Below, one piece after another: positions 1 to 7,479 of a DNA stretch of 64,000 nt (its first letter is position 1; each line of letters opens with the position of its first letter). The notes beneath the pieces were generated by a model. It saw only the letters and a list, made by a program, of their open reading frames with translations, was not told the origin of the DNA and ran no database searches. The DNA comes from a virus. The translations under genes and the position numbers were made by a program. The stretch is taken from positions 1-64,000 of IMG/VR virus record IMGVR_UViG_3300008267_000007, one strand, 5' to 3'.

Positions 1-396
1 ATCTACTTGGAATGGAAAGAGGATGGAAAGTTAAAAGAAAAGCACGAAAAGCCTCAAATAGGATTCAGTCTTTGGATGAGTCCATTCAATCAGTTTTATA
101 CTTGGCAGACAACTGTTATTACAGAAATCATTGAACAGACACAAACCACTCTGCATTTTAAAACAGAGAACTCAGAATATCACCTAGAACAAATTGAGGA
201 TGATTTTAAAGATCGTTCTGCACAAGAGTTCTTAGAAGAACTAGAAAAAGGTGAAGCTATAACTGTAAAAACTTACTCATTGGATAAACCAAAGAGTACA
301 ATCTGGTTAGAAGAGGCAGATGAAGTTACCTTAACAGACTTAGGATTAGATTCACAAAGCCTACAGGATTTGTTGGATGAGGATAATTTATTATAA
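1..396 (+). CDS. hypothetical protein, 5' partial
   Basis: The reading frame is open from the first base, with codons for I-Y-L in front of the first possible start (TTG at 7), so the gene probably begins upstream of the window. About 131 residues are visible. They are acidic and moderately hydrophilic, with Trp-rich stretches (near residues 4, 23 and 33) and an acidic C-terminal tail ending LLDEDNLL. I recognise no family and see no membrane segment or signal peptide. It is followed by a conserved phage promoter, so it ends a transcription unit. Confidence 0.7.
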   Translation: MYLEWKEDGKLKEKHEKPQIGFSLWMSPFNQFYTWQTTVITEIIEQTQTTLHFKTENSEYHLEQIEDDFKDRSAQEFLEELEKGEAITVKTYSLDKPKSTIWLEEADEVTLTDLGLDSQSLQDLLDEDNLL

Positions 397-420
397 AAAA
401 GTAGGATTCGAACTAAATAG

Positions 421-440
421 TTCGTATATTTAGGTATAAT
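421..440 (+). promoter_or_regulatory. conserved phage promoter (TCGTATATT class)
   Basis: TTCGTATATTTAGGTATAAT lies 18 bases before the start codon of the 459 gene. TATATTTA (425-432) matches the Bacteroidota -7 element TAnnTTTG; I see no good TTTG at -33. Confidence 0.75.
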
Positions 441-458
441 AGTAAAACGATAAAGGTT

Positions 459-719
459 ATGAAAAATCCAAAAGAAAAACAAAAACAACATCTTATTGAT
501 ATGATGAAATCTGACAAAGAGTTAGGATTGTATGAAGCTGCTGAATATAAGTCGCATCACAGTGAAGAAGATTTTATTAGAGGTGCTAAATGGCAACAAG
601 AAAGAAGTTATAGTGAGGAAGAAGTATTAAAACTATTGGTAAAAATGAACGAATGGCCTACTACTTTTAATGGTGAAGAAGAAGTAGAAGAGTGGTTTGA
701 ACAATTTAAAAAGAAATAA
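459..719 (+). CDS. small hypothetical protein, GAKWQ-ER-YSEEE family
   Basis: 86 aa, charged and helical, no membrane segment. It carries FIRGAKWQQERSYSEEEV near residues 39-56 and ends EWFEQFKKK. The same motif is in the C-terminal half of the protein at 36194-36667, where 41 bases are identical in DNA (582-622 = 36512-36552), so the two are duplicated or recombined copies. ATG 459 follows the leader AAAGGTTATG shared by many genes here. Function unknown; the motif is common in small proteins of Bacteroidota phages, from memory. Confidence 0.8.
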   Translation: MKNPKEKQKQHLIDMMKSDKELGLYEAAEYKSHHSEEDFIRGAKWQQERSYSEEEVLKLLVKMNEWPTTFNGEEEVEEWFEQFKKK

Positions 720-722
720 GTC

Positions 723-977
723 ATGAAAGCAACACTAAAATTTGATCTAGATAATCCAGACGATGTTACAAATCATTTACGAGCTGTAAAGTCATTAGAC
801 TTAGCTATTGCAATTGATAATATATTAAGTATTAGAAAAAAACTAGAAAGAAGATTTGAGAATACGGACAATACTGATAATGATGTGTTTGACGGAATTG
901 ATGCATATGCAGATGAAGTGTCAAAGATATTAGACGATTGTGGGATTAATATTGATGAGTTATTAAGAAATATCTAA
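723..977 (+). CDS. hypothetical protein
   Basis: 84 aa, acidic, mostly predicted helix, with a basic patch RKKLERRF in the middle. It starts 3 bases after the previous stop, so it is cotranscribed from the 421 promoter. No recognisable domain; only its place in a run of small early-type genes can be stated. Confidence 0.7.
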   Translation: MKATLKFDLDNPDDVTNHLRAVKSLDLAIAIDNILSIRKKLERRFENTDNTDNDVFDGIDAYADEVSKILDDCGINIDELLRNI

Positions 978-984
978 ATAAGTT

Positions 985-1236
985 ATGATAATAGGAGAAA
1001 TAATGAAATCTTTAGTTGCAGCTCAAGAATACAAAGATCTGAAGCTAGAAAATTTAAAGACTTATTTTGAAAATTTAACAGAAAAAGCTAAAGACGTAGA
1101 GAAGCTTGAACCAAAAGGGTGTTATAGTGAGGAAGATTTAAAATATGCTTATGAGCAAGGAAAATTATATTCACACATATGTTATAGTAGAACCTTTGAA
1201 AATGTACTTGAAATTATAAAAATTAAAAAAAAATAA
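985..1236 (+). CDS. hypothetical protein, VGEIM-type paralogue
   Basis: 83 aa. The N-terminus MIIGEIMKSLVAAQEYKDLK resembles MTVGEIMQALIMAEDYNKV of the 36877 gene, which supports the start at 985 rather than the internal ATG at 1003. A YSEEDLKYAYEQGKLY motif near residues 46-60 is related to the YSEEE motif of the 459 gene. Function unknown. The 459-1452 and 36194-37368 blocks hold related genes in similar order. Confidence 0.7.
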   Translation: MIIGEIMKSLVAAQEYKDLKLENLKTYFENLTEKAKDVEKLEPKGCYSEEDLKYAYEQGKLYSHICYSRTFENVLEIIKIKKK

Positions 1237-1239
1237 GTT

Positions 1240-1452
1240 ATGGGAAAAGGAAAAGGAATGGGATTATATCAAATAATTGATTTGGAAATCTCACAAACAT
1301 TAGGAGTAGACGTAGAGGATTATATCAGAATAATTGACCACAAATGTACTGAGGATGAAGCTAATTTTATTATCTTTACAATTCTAGACAACGTCACAGA
1401 GGATATGGAAGAAGCCAAAAGAATTTTTAACTCATACTTGAAAGATGAATAG
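1240..1452 (+). CDS. hypothetical protein
   Basis: 70 aa with a Gly/Lys-rich N-terminus (MGKGKGMG) and an acidic body. It starts 3 bases after the previous stop and overlaps the next start by 8 bases, in the operon from 421. No domain recognised. Confidence 0.65.
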   Translation: MGKGKGMGLYQIIDLEISQTLGVDVEDYIRIIDHKCTEDEANFIIFTILDNVTEDMEEAKRIFNSYLKDE

Positions 1453-1915
1453 TGAAGACAAAAAACAATTAAAGCAATATCCAAAACTAGGATTGCTTAA
1501 TTTTGAAGGAGATGTAATCAGAGCTTACAAAGTCAACAGCAACAAGTACATCATAATGGATGGACATGGAGAGTTTATTGGTGAGTACCGTTTCTGGGAA
1601 CTACGTAACTTCCTAACAGGACATTCAGACATTACAATCTCAGATGGTAAGACTTACAACTACTTAAAGGAACATCCAGAGGCAAGACCAAAGCCACAAA
1701 AACTAGAGGAGTTCTTAGGAGAGATGTACCAAGCCTTTCTAAGAACAGACCAGTACGTAATTGTGGATCTTAGAAACATGGACTTTATGAAAGATAAAAG
1801 TGGAAACATAAGCTACTACGACACAGAAGAAGAGGCCTCAGAAATTTGTGGGATGTATGAATTTGAAAATGCTTGGGTAATGAAATTAATTTATAATCAT
1901 ATTGAACGTGAATAA
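1445..1915 (+). CDS. hypothetical protein
   Basis: 156 aa, soluble. The N-terminal half is rich in beta-forming residues and Gly-Asp turns (GLLNFEGDVIRAYKV, IIMDGHGEFIGEYRF); the C-terminal half is helical and acidic. No catalytic motif recognised. It overlaps both neighbours slightly, which suggests translational coupling. Confidence 0.7.
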   Translation: MNSEDKKQLKQYPKLGLLNFEGDVIRAYKVNSNKYIIMDGHGEFIGEYRFWELRNFLTGHSDITISDGKTYNYLKEHPEARPKPQKLEEFLGEMYQAFLRTDQYVIVDLRNMDFMKDKSGNISYYDTEEEASEICGMYEFENAWVMKLIYNHIERE

Positions 1916-2732
1916 AATTATTGAGATATTTAAACAATACAAATGTCAACTGAGTTGGATATATCTTTTTATGTTATTAGCGGAGTTGTCAATTCTACTA
2001 ACACCTTTCTTGCTTGGAAAAAGTATTGACGGATTAATTAGTGGTAGTTGGTTCTGGACCATACTTTTAGGTATCTCATACTTCCTATCTAATTTTTTTA
2101 ATTATAAGCGAATGGTGTATGATACAAAAGTTTATACAAAAATTTATAATGACATATCATTAAACTTTCTTAGAAAAAATGATGTTGATGTTTCTACTAA
2201 AATAGCAAGAACTGATATGGCATATGACGTAGTCCATGTTCTGGAAGGGTATGTACACTACTATATAGCAACAATCATAACCATACTAGGCTCCATTACA
2301 TTTATCTACTCAGAAAACTGGAGAGTTGGATTATTAGTTAGTATTGCAGTTATCTTTATTATTGGAACGGTTTTTATATACTACAAAAAAATAAGACAAG
2401 GTATAAATGTAAGAAACAATCACTACGAGAAAAAAGTAAAATCTATTGAAGATGGATACAAACATTCGGAATCCTTTTTTAACAGAAAACGAAAAATAGA
2501 GATTTATGAATCAACGGTACAAGGTAAGAATTGGTTTTTAGTTGGTACCGTTAAGAATATATTTTTACTTTTATCAATAATACTTCTAGTAACAACAACA
2601 GAAAATATTACAATAGGTAGTGTAGTAACTGTTTATTCCTATGTAAATAACTTTCTAATCTCATTACTATCAGCACCAGTTGCTATTGAAATGTTTTTGA
2701 GGATTAGTGATATCTTAAAAAGATTAGATTAG
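1902..2732 (+). CDS. orphan ABC-exporter-type transmembrane protein
   Basis: 276 aa with about six hydrophobic segments (near residues 18-37, 51-66, 120-137, 143-163, 222-238, 243-263). The order and motifs look like an ABC-exporter membrane domain: LLTPFLLGKSIDGLISG after helix 1, a long cytoplasmic loop with VYTKIYNDISLNFLRKN, and TIGSVVTVYSYVNNF near the end. There is no Walker A/B ATPase domain and the protein stops where one would begin. I think it belongs to the stand-alone ABC transmembrane families (such as ABC_membrane_3), found mainly in bacteria. No ATG fits; TTG 1902 or GTG 1908 is the likely start, overlapping the previous gene. Role unknown: it could partner a host ATPase or act in host takeover or superinfection exclusion. 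Confidence 0.75.
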   Translation: MNVNKIIEIFKQYKCQLSWIYLFMLLAELSILLTPFLLGKSIDGLISGSWFWTILLGISYFLSNFFNYKRMVYDTKVYTKIYNDISLNFLRKNDVDVSTKIARTDMAYDVVHVLEGYVHYYIATIITILGSITFIYSENWRVGLLVSIAVIFIIGTVFIYYKKIRQGINVRNNHYEKKVKSIEDGYKHSESFFNRKRKIEIYESTVQGKNWFLVGTVKNIFLLLSIILLVTTTENITIGSVVTVYSYVNNFLISLLSAPVAIEMFLRISDILKRLD

Positions 2733-2753
2733 AACCAAATTATAAAAATAGAT

Positions 2754-3929
2754 ATGAATAAATTAGACAAAGCATATACAGACCTACTTCAAGACATCCT
2801 TGATAATGGTAGTACTAAAGGTGACCGTACTGGTACAGGAACTCTCTCAGTATTCGGAAGACAGATACGACATAATATGAAAGATGGGTTTCCACTTCTT
2901 ACAACAAAGAAGATGCCATTCAAAACAATCGTAACTGAATTGTTGTGGTTCTTACGAGGTGATACAAATATTAAGTATTTGGTTGATAATAATTGTCATA
3001 TCTGGGATGGTGATGCTTATATGAATTACCGTATGAATGTTCAAGAGTATGAAAAATTACCTAATGATAATGATGTTAAAAGTATGAAAATGATATTGGA
3101 TTCTCAAGGTAATTCTCACCCTTCATCAGTACCTTTTAATCAAGAAGAATTCATCAACAAAATAAAAACAGATGATAAGTTTGCTAAGAAGTTTGGGGAG
3201 TTAGGTCCAATTTATGGTAGCCAATGGAGAAGTTGGGAATACCATGAAGGTTATGGAGATATGGGACAGATAGACCAAATCGCAAACCTAATCAACGACC
3301 TTAACACAAATCCCAACTCAAGACGATTGATGGTGAATGCGTGGAATCCAGCGGATTTACAAGATATGGTTTTGCCACCTTGTCATTATGGATTTCAAGT
3401 CTATACAAGAGAGTTGAGTTTGGAGGAAAGGGAAGAGTTGTATAGAGCACATTGTATGAAACATTTTTGGGCAATAAAATTAAACCAAACTAATGAGGTA
3501 CATTATGAAAGAGCAAACATCCCAACCAGAGCAATCTCGTTAATGTGGAATCAACGTTCAGTAGATACATTCTTAGGTTTGCCATTTAACATCGCTTCTT
3601 ATGGATTGTTATTAGAGATAATTGCAAAATCTGTCAATATGATTCCAGATGAATTGATTGGCAACCTTGGAGATGTTCATTTGTATTCAAATCATATCGA
3701 ACAAGCAAAAGAACAAACCGGTAGAGAACCTTTTCCATTACCAAAATTAAACATCAACACAGAGTTTTGGCCAACAGAAGGTGGTTCATGTGGTGAAGGA
3801 CCTATAGATGCTCTAGCAGTATTTAATGGTTTTTTTAATGATGACTTCTGCAAGTGCTTATTAGAAGAAGATATACAGTTAAGTAATTATCAATCACACC
3901 CAACAATAAAAGCACCTTTAAGTAATTAA
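2754..3929 (+). CDS. thyA: thymidylate synthase
   Basis: 391 aa. Makes dTMP from dUMP with methylene-tetrahydrofolate. Visible: folate/dUMP-binding N-terminus GDRTGTGTLSVFG (23-35), the Arg pair of the dUMP phosphate site (about 190-191), the nucleophile Cys210 in LPPCHYGFQVY, RSVDTFLGLPFNIASY (268-283), and the C-terminus ending IKAPLSN (the family usually ends in a hydrophobic residue after KAP). It is well above the E. coli length of 264: an insert near residues 92-147 resembles the long form in some bacteria, and a second insert of about 44 residues (218-262) sits between the catalytic loop and RSVDTF, which is unusual. Two small genes follow. Confidence 0.95.
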   Translation: MNKLDKAYTDLLQDILDNGSTKGDRTGTGTLSVFGRQIRHNMKDGFPLLTTKKMPFKTIVTELLWFLRGDTNIKYLVDNNCHIWDGDAYMNYRMNVQEYEKLPNDNDVKSMKMILDSQGNSHPSSVPFNQEEFINKIKTDDKFAKKFGELGPIYGSQWRSWEYHEGYGDMGQIDQIANLINDLNTNPNSRRLMVNAWNPADLQDMVLPPCHYGFQVYTRELSLEEREELYRAHCMKHFWAIKLNQTNEVHYERANIPTRAISLMWNQRSVDTFLGLPFNIASYGLLLEIIAKSVNMIPDELIGNLGDVHLYSNHIEQAKEQTGREPFPLPKLNINTEFWPTEGGSCGEGPIDALAVFNGFFNDDFCKCLLEEDIQLSNYQSHPTIKAPLSN

Positions 3930-3931
3930 TT

Positions 3932-4081
3932 ATGTGGGACATCGTAGTAATAAAACAAGACGGAGATAGCTATATCGTAATGACTCCTAATGGAGATGTG
4001 CATAGTATCTCAAAAGAAACTTTTCAAACCTTTGAGAAGGCTGGTAGGGTAAGTTATAACCCTGAACACAGAGAAATATAA
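3932..4081 (+). CDS. small hypothetical protein
   Basis: 49 aa (MWDIVVIKQDGDSYIVMTP...), predicted mostly beta strand with a conserved-looking D-G-D turn. It starts 2 bases after thyA and is probably cotranscribed. No family recognised. Confidence 0.6.
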   Translation: MWDIVVIKQDGDSYIVMTPNGDVHSISKETFQTFEKAGRVSYNPEHREI

Positions 4082-4106
4082 ATTAAGTATTTAAAATAAA
4101 ACAAAC

Positions 4107-4277
4107 ATGAAAAAGTACAAACTAATTAAAACCTATCCAGGAAGTCCTAAATTAGGAACAATAGCTGAGGGCATTTACGGAGGAGAGAGTTACAGTTATA
4201 ATGAATACTCAAATGTAAGTAAAGGAGCAATTGAGGATTATCCAGAGTACTGGGAAGAGGTAATTGAAAATAAATAA
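4107..4277 (+). CDS. small hypothetical protein, YPGSPKLG / YPEYWEEV type
   Basis: 56 aa. YKLIKTYPGSPKLGT at the N-terminus and YPEYWEEV at the C-terminus form a short motif pair that I know from small phage proteins and fibre-associated domains; the function is not established. It lies 25 bases downstream of the preceding small gene. Confidence 0.65.
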   Translation: MKKYKLIKTYPGSPKLGTIAEGIYGGESYSYNEYSNVSKGAIEDYPEYWEEVIENK

Positions 4278-4284
4278 GAAGATA

Positions 4285-4320
4285 TTAGGAATTCTTAAAA
4301 TTTGATCGTATATTTAAATA
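4285..4320 (+). promoter_or_regulatory. phage promoter, TTAG-N20-TATATTTA
   Basis: TCGTATATTTAAATA at 4306-4320 with a weak -33 element TTAG at 4285-4288, 20 bases before TATATTTA (4309-4316). It lies 17 bases upstream of the 4337 gene and probably drives the queD/queE group. Confidence 0.65.
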
Positions 4321-4336
4321 CACAAATAAAATAATT

Positions 4337-4510
4337 ATGGAAAAATTTAATGAATACCAGGTGTTTAATGACAATAGGAAATATTCTCCTATAATAGATC
4401 ACAGAAAAAAACCTAAGAAACGAATAAACTGGACATTTATTATAGCATGGGCAGTCATAGGTGCAGTAGTATGCTGTCTAGTAAACACTTTATATAACTT
4501 AATAAACTAA
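4337..4510 (+). CDS. small single-span membrane protein
   Basis: 57 aa: a charged N-terminus with a basic patch HRKKPKKR (residues 22-29), then one hydrophobic segment (about 32-53, WTFIIAWAVIGAVVCCLV). By the positive-inside rule the N-terminus should be cytoplasmic. Its stop is 2 bases before queD. Function unknown. Confidence 0.65.
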   Translation: MEKFNEYQVFNDNRKYSPIIDHRKKPKKRINWTFIIAWAVIGAVVCCLVNTLYNLIN

Positions 4511-4512
4511 GA

Positions 4513-4974
4513 ATGAAATTTCAATCAACAAAATTATTTGACGGGTACTCTACATGTTTCAGACAGTGGAAAGCAGAAGGTACTCATTGTAAGTTCTTAC
4601 ACGGATACGCTGTATCTTTTAGAGTGTGGTTCGAAGGAGACTTAGATGAAAGAAACTGGATCTTTGACTTTGGAGGAATGAAAAGAGCTACCTCAACTAT
4701 TGATGGCTTTAATCCAAAAGCATACTTCGATTATTTATTAGATCACACAACTATTATTGCTGAGAATGATCCTTACTTGGAAAACTTCAAGCAGATGGAT
4801 AGAGATGGTATTATTCAACTAAGAATACTTCCTACAGTAGGTTGTGAGAGATTTGCAGAATTCTTATATGAAAAGATTAATACATTCTTACTAGAAGAAA
4901 CAAAAGGAAGAGTAAAAGCTACAAAGGTAGAAGTATACGAACATGAAAAGAACTCAGCATCTTATGGAGAGTAA
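4513..4974 (+). CDS. queD: 6-carboxy-tetrahydropterin synthase-like protein (QueD)
   Basis: 153 aa. QueD turns dihydroneopterin triphosphate into 6-carboxy-tetrahydropterin, step two of 7-deazaguanine synthesis. Seen: THCKFLHGYAVSFRVWFEG (24-42), which carries the family's catalytic Cys and Zn-ligand His spacing, IFDFGGMK (50-57), LLDHTTII with the Asp-His pair (75-82), and VEVYEHEKNSASY near the C-terminus, matching the family's Glu-rich end. The His usually found at the first Zn site appears as Cys15 in STCFRQW, so the metal site may be atypical. The 3' end overlaps queE; folE follows shortly, completing three consecutive steps. Confidence 0.9.
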   Translation: MKFQSTKLFDGYSTCFRQWKAEGTHCKFLHGYAVSFRVWFEGDLDERNWIFDFGGMKRATSTIDGFNPKAYFDYLLDHTTIIAENDPYLENFKQMDRDGIIQLRILPTVGCERFAEFLYEKINTFLLEETKGRVKATKVEVYEHEKNSASYGE

Positions 4975-5749
4975 ATTAAAAAGAGTAGAAGATTATAACA
5001 AAACACTTCCAATCGTAGAACTATACACTGCAGTTCAATCAGAAGGAAGTAGAGCAGGATATCCTACAGTAGTAATTAGAACTACAGGATGTACTCATAG
5101 ATGTTGGTTCGGAGATGGAGGATGGTGTGATTCTTGGTACACAAGTATTCATCCTGAGAAAGGACATATCAGTTTCCAAGACATTATTAATATGTATGAT
5201 GCAAATCCCCACATCACAGAGATGATGTTAACAGGAGGATCACCTACTATGCATCCAGCATTAGTAAATGAACTAACACATTTCGCACATGATAGAGGAA
5301 TTTTCATTACTATTGAAACCGAAGGGAGTCACTTTTTGGAGACTGATTACCCTATTAACTTACTTAGCATTAGCCCTAAATTTTCTAATTCTGTTCCTAA
5401 AGTTGGGGTTAAAACACCTCAAGGAGACATCGTTGATGAGAAGATGGTTAAGCAACACAACAAGTTTAGATTAAACTTTGAAGCAATGTCTAAGATGATT
5501 TCATATCATTCAGATTACCACCTAAAACCAGTATGGGATGGAGTAGATGAGCAAGCATTACAAGAGATCCTAGGATGCATCAAAGTACTAGACATACCTC
5601 AGGAAAAAGTATGGTTCATGCCAGCAGGAGATTCAAGAGAGGCTTTATTTCAATCTTATCCAAAGTTATTTGATTGGGTAAGAGATAATGGTTACAGATT
5701 AACTTGGAGACCTCACATCATTGCATTTGAAGATCAAAGAGAAGTATAA
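4943..5749 (+). CDS. queE: 7-carboxy-7-deazaguanine synthase (radical SAM, QueE)
   Basis: 268 aa. QueE rearranges 6-carboxy-tetrahydropterin to 7-carboxy-7-deazaguanine (CDG) using a 4Fe-4S cluster and SAM. Three Cys that could bind the cluster are at about 50, 54 and 62 in GCTHRCWFGDGGWCDSWY; the third interval is longer than the classic CxxxCxxC, a variant I associate with some QueE proteins. LTGGSPTMHP (96-105) is the SAM-binding GGE-type motif. C-terminal WRPHIIAF fits the family. ATG 4964 (MESKLKRV) is an alternative start; both overlap queD. No queC is visible in the window, so the pathway would stop at CDG or use host QueC. Confidence 0.9.
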   Translation: MKRTQHLMESKLKRVEDYNKTLPIVELYTAVQSEGSRAGYPTVVIRTTGCTHRCWFGDGGWCDSWYTSIHPEKGHISFQDIINMYDANPHITEMMLTGGSPTMHPALVNELTHFAHDRGIFITIETEGSHFLETDYPINLLSISPKFSNSVPKVGVKTPQGDIVDEKMVKQHNKFRLNFEAMSKMISYHSDYHLKPVWDGVDEQALQEILGCIKVLDIPQEKVWFMPAGDSREALFQSYPKLFDWVRDNGYRLTWRPHIIAFEDQREV

Positions 5750-5750
5750 T

Positions 5751-5936
5751 ATGAGAAAAGCAACAAATTTTGAAACATTACATGTCCTGCACTCTTTATG
5801 GAGAGCAGGGCAGGTTGATGTTAATTGGGTTAAGCATATATTATTAACAGTTTGCCAATTACACCTAACATCATTAACAAATGAAGGAATCACAGCTGAG
5901 ACATTTGCTGGAGGATCTAAATATAAATTAAAATAA
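5751..5936 (+). CDS. small hypothetical protein
   Basis: 61 aa from ATG 5751, one base after the queE stop; longer reading from TTG 5721 would overlap queE without reason. Sequence is helical in the middle (VNWVKHILLTVCQLHLTSL) and ends in a basic tail. No domain known. Likely cotranslated with queE. Confidence 0.65.
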   Translation: MRKATNFETLHVLHSLWRAGQVDVNWVKHILLTVCQLHLTSLTNEGITAETFAGGSKYKLK

Positions 5937-5937
5937 A

Positions 5938-5969
5938 TTTGGATTTCGTAAAAATATTTATTATATTTA
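5938..5969 (+). promoter_or_regulatory. promoter, TTTG-N20-TATATTTA
   Basis: TTTG at 5938-5941 and TATATTTA at 5962-5969, exactly 20 bases apart, just before folE. It fits the Bacteroidota housekeeping pattern but lacks the adjacent TTCG of the main class. Confidence 0.7.
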
Positions 5970-5987
5970 AATATAAAATTATTAAAA

Positions 5988-6683
5988 ATGGAGAATAATA
6001 GAAAAAAAACCCACAATGATTTAGAAGTGGTACAAGAAGGTTTTGCTAATGGTGTGGCACCTGGTTTCCCTCTAGATGATAAAGCTAAAACCAAAATGAT
6101 TGAGAAGGCTGCTAAAGCCTATGGTGATTTTTTAACAGCATTAGGTTGTGATTGGAAAAATGACCCAAATAGTGATAATACTCCAATGAGAGTAGCTAAA
6201 GCTTATGTTAATGATTTATGGAAAGGTAGATATACCGCTATGTCTGAAATCACATCATTCCCTTCAGATGGTTATGATGGTATTGTGATCGAAAGAAATA
6301 TTCCTCTTACTTCAATGTGTTCTCACCATCATCAAACAATTGGGGGGGTAGTACATATTGGTTATGTTGTAGGTGAAAATGGTAGAGTAATTGGTTTATC
6401 TAAATTAAATAGAATAGTTGAATTGTTTGGTAGAAGAGGAGCAATTCAAGAGCAATTAACATCTGCTATCCATAATGCTGTAAGTAAAATTTGTGAAAAT
6501 AATAGAGGTGTAATTGTAACTGTAGTAGGTACTCACAATTGTGTTTCTTGTAGAGGAGTTAGACATCAAGGTGCATCCATGATAACAACTAAAGCAGATG
6601 GTGTATTTATGGAAAATGGTAATTTAGCTCGTGAGGAGTTTTTTGATTCAATTAAAATTAATAACGGTAACCACCCAGTATAA
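5988..6683 (+). CDS. folE: GTP cyclohydrolase I
   Basis: 231 aa. Converts GTP to dihydroneopterin triphosphate, the entry to both folate and 7-deazaguanine synthesis. Visible: TPMRVAKAYVNDLWKG (65-80), the Zn/catalytic stretch SMCSHHHQTIGG (109-120) with Cys111 and the His cluster, IGLSKLNRIVELFGRR (135-150), QEQLTSAI (154-161), and NCVSCRGVRHQGASM (184-198) with Cys185/Cys188. The usual MxxRGV reads SCRGV here. Length fits the bacterial enzyme. It lies downstream of queD/queE under its own promoter and overlaps the next gene by one base. Confidence 0.95.
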   Translation: MENNRKKTHNDLEVVQEGFANGVAPGFPLDDKAKTKMIEKAAKAYGDFLTALGCDWKNDPNSDNTPMRVAKAYVNDLWKGRYTAMSEITSFPSDGYDGIVIERNIPLTSMCSHHHQTIGGVVHIGYVVGENGRVIGLSKLNRIVELFGRRGAIQEQLTSAIHNAVSKICENNRGVIVTVVGTHNCVSCRGVRHQGASMITTKADGVFMENGNLAREEFFDSIKINNGNHPV

Positions 6684-7081
6684 TGTTTAAAAATTTAGAC
6701 GGAAAACTTTATTTAAGTTGGAGTAATATTCAACAAGCAGTAGACACTATATGTGAAGCTGTACTAGCTTCAGAATTAGAAATAACATCAGTAACTGGGT
6801 TAAAACGCGGCGGGTTAATTCCTGCCGTGATGGTATCACATAAATTAAATTTACCGTGGTCTGACGTAATATTGCCTGGTACTTTAGTAATAGATGACAT
6901 TTGTGACACAGGGGAAACATTAAAAAATATAGCAGAAGGGGTACCAACAGCTGTATTGCATTATAAACCAACAGCTAGTATTCAACCAACATTTTACGCT
7001 AAGGAGGTAGGAGAAGAGTGGATAGTTTATCCTTGGGAAAGAGCAGATTCACAAGCTATCCCAGATTATTTAAGAGTATAA
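6683..7081 (+). CDS. phosphoribosyltransferase (purine PRT-like)
   Basis: 132 aa. The PRPP-binding loop LVIDDICDTGETL (68-80) is the hallmark of type I phosphoribosyltransferases; LKRGGLIPAVMVSHKL (40-55) gives the second phosphate-binding loop. C-terminal YAKEVGEEWIVYPWER resembles xanthine/hypoxanthine-guanine PRTs (gpt type), so salvage of a purine, or transfer of ribose-phosphate to a modified base, is plausible. Shorter than the typical 150-180 aa. Start ATG overlaps the folE stop (A shared), so the two are translationally coupled. Confidence 0.85.
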   Translation: MFKNLDGKLYLSWSNIQQAVDTICEAVLASELEITSVTGLKRGGLIPAVMVSHKLNLPWSDVILPGTLVIDDICDTGETLKNIAEGVPTAVLHYKPTASIQPTFYAKEVGEEWIVYPWERADSQAIPDYLRV

Positions 7082-7083
7082 CA

Positions 7084-7470
7084 ATGGAAAATTTTGACCC
7101 TACCCAACCTTCAGAAGGTTTAGGTGACACTATAGCGAAAATTACTCATTATACTGGAATAAGTAAATTAACAGAGGTTATTACTGATGCTCTGGGTATA
7201 GAAGATTGTGGATGTAATGGAAGAAGAGAAGATTTAAATAATTTGCATCCTTATAGTATTAAACCTAATTCACCACCTGCTTACAATCCAAATGATTACC
7301 CCGAAGCCGAAGTAGGAATATATGAGGTAAAACATCAAATTAGTGCTACTAAGGGAGGGCAAAAATTTGAATTCTCTCCTGGTGATAAAATTTTGATAAA
7401 TGAGAATCATTTATTATATTCAGATTGGCCTTATTATATTATAATAGGAGCTGTTATAAAAACAACCTAA
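7084..7470 (+). CDS. hypothetical phage protein with CGCNGRRE motif
   Basis: 128 aa from ATG 7084, two bases after the PRT stop; an earlier GTG at 7018 would read into the PRT gene. The N-terminal part GLGDTIAKITHYTGISKL followed by DCGCNGRREDLN (residues 41-52) recalls a short Cys-containing region found in structural or tail-tip proteins of several phages, from memory. The C-terminal half is beta-rich (ILINENHLLYSDWPYYIIIG). Function unknown. Confidence 0.7.
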   Translation: MENFDPTQPSEGLGDTIAKITHYTGISKLTEVITDALGIEDCGCNGRREDLNNLHPYSIKPNSPPAYNPNDYPEAEVGIYEVKHQISATKGGQKFEFSPGDKILINENHLLYSDWPYYIIIGAVIKTT

Positions 7471-7479
7471 AAACAAGTT

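Noticed and set aside
5289-5474. ORF of 61 aa inside queE
   Set aside because: Alternative frame of a well-supported enzyme, with no motif.
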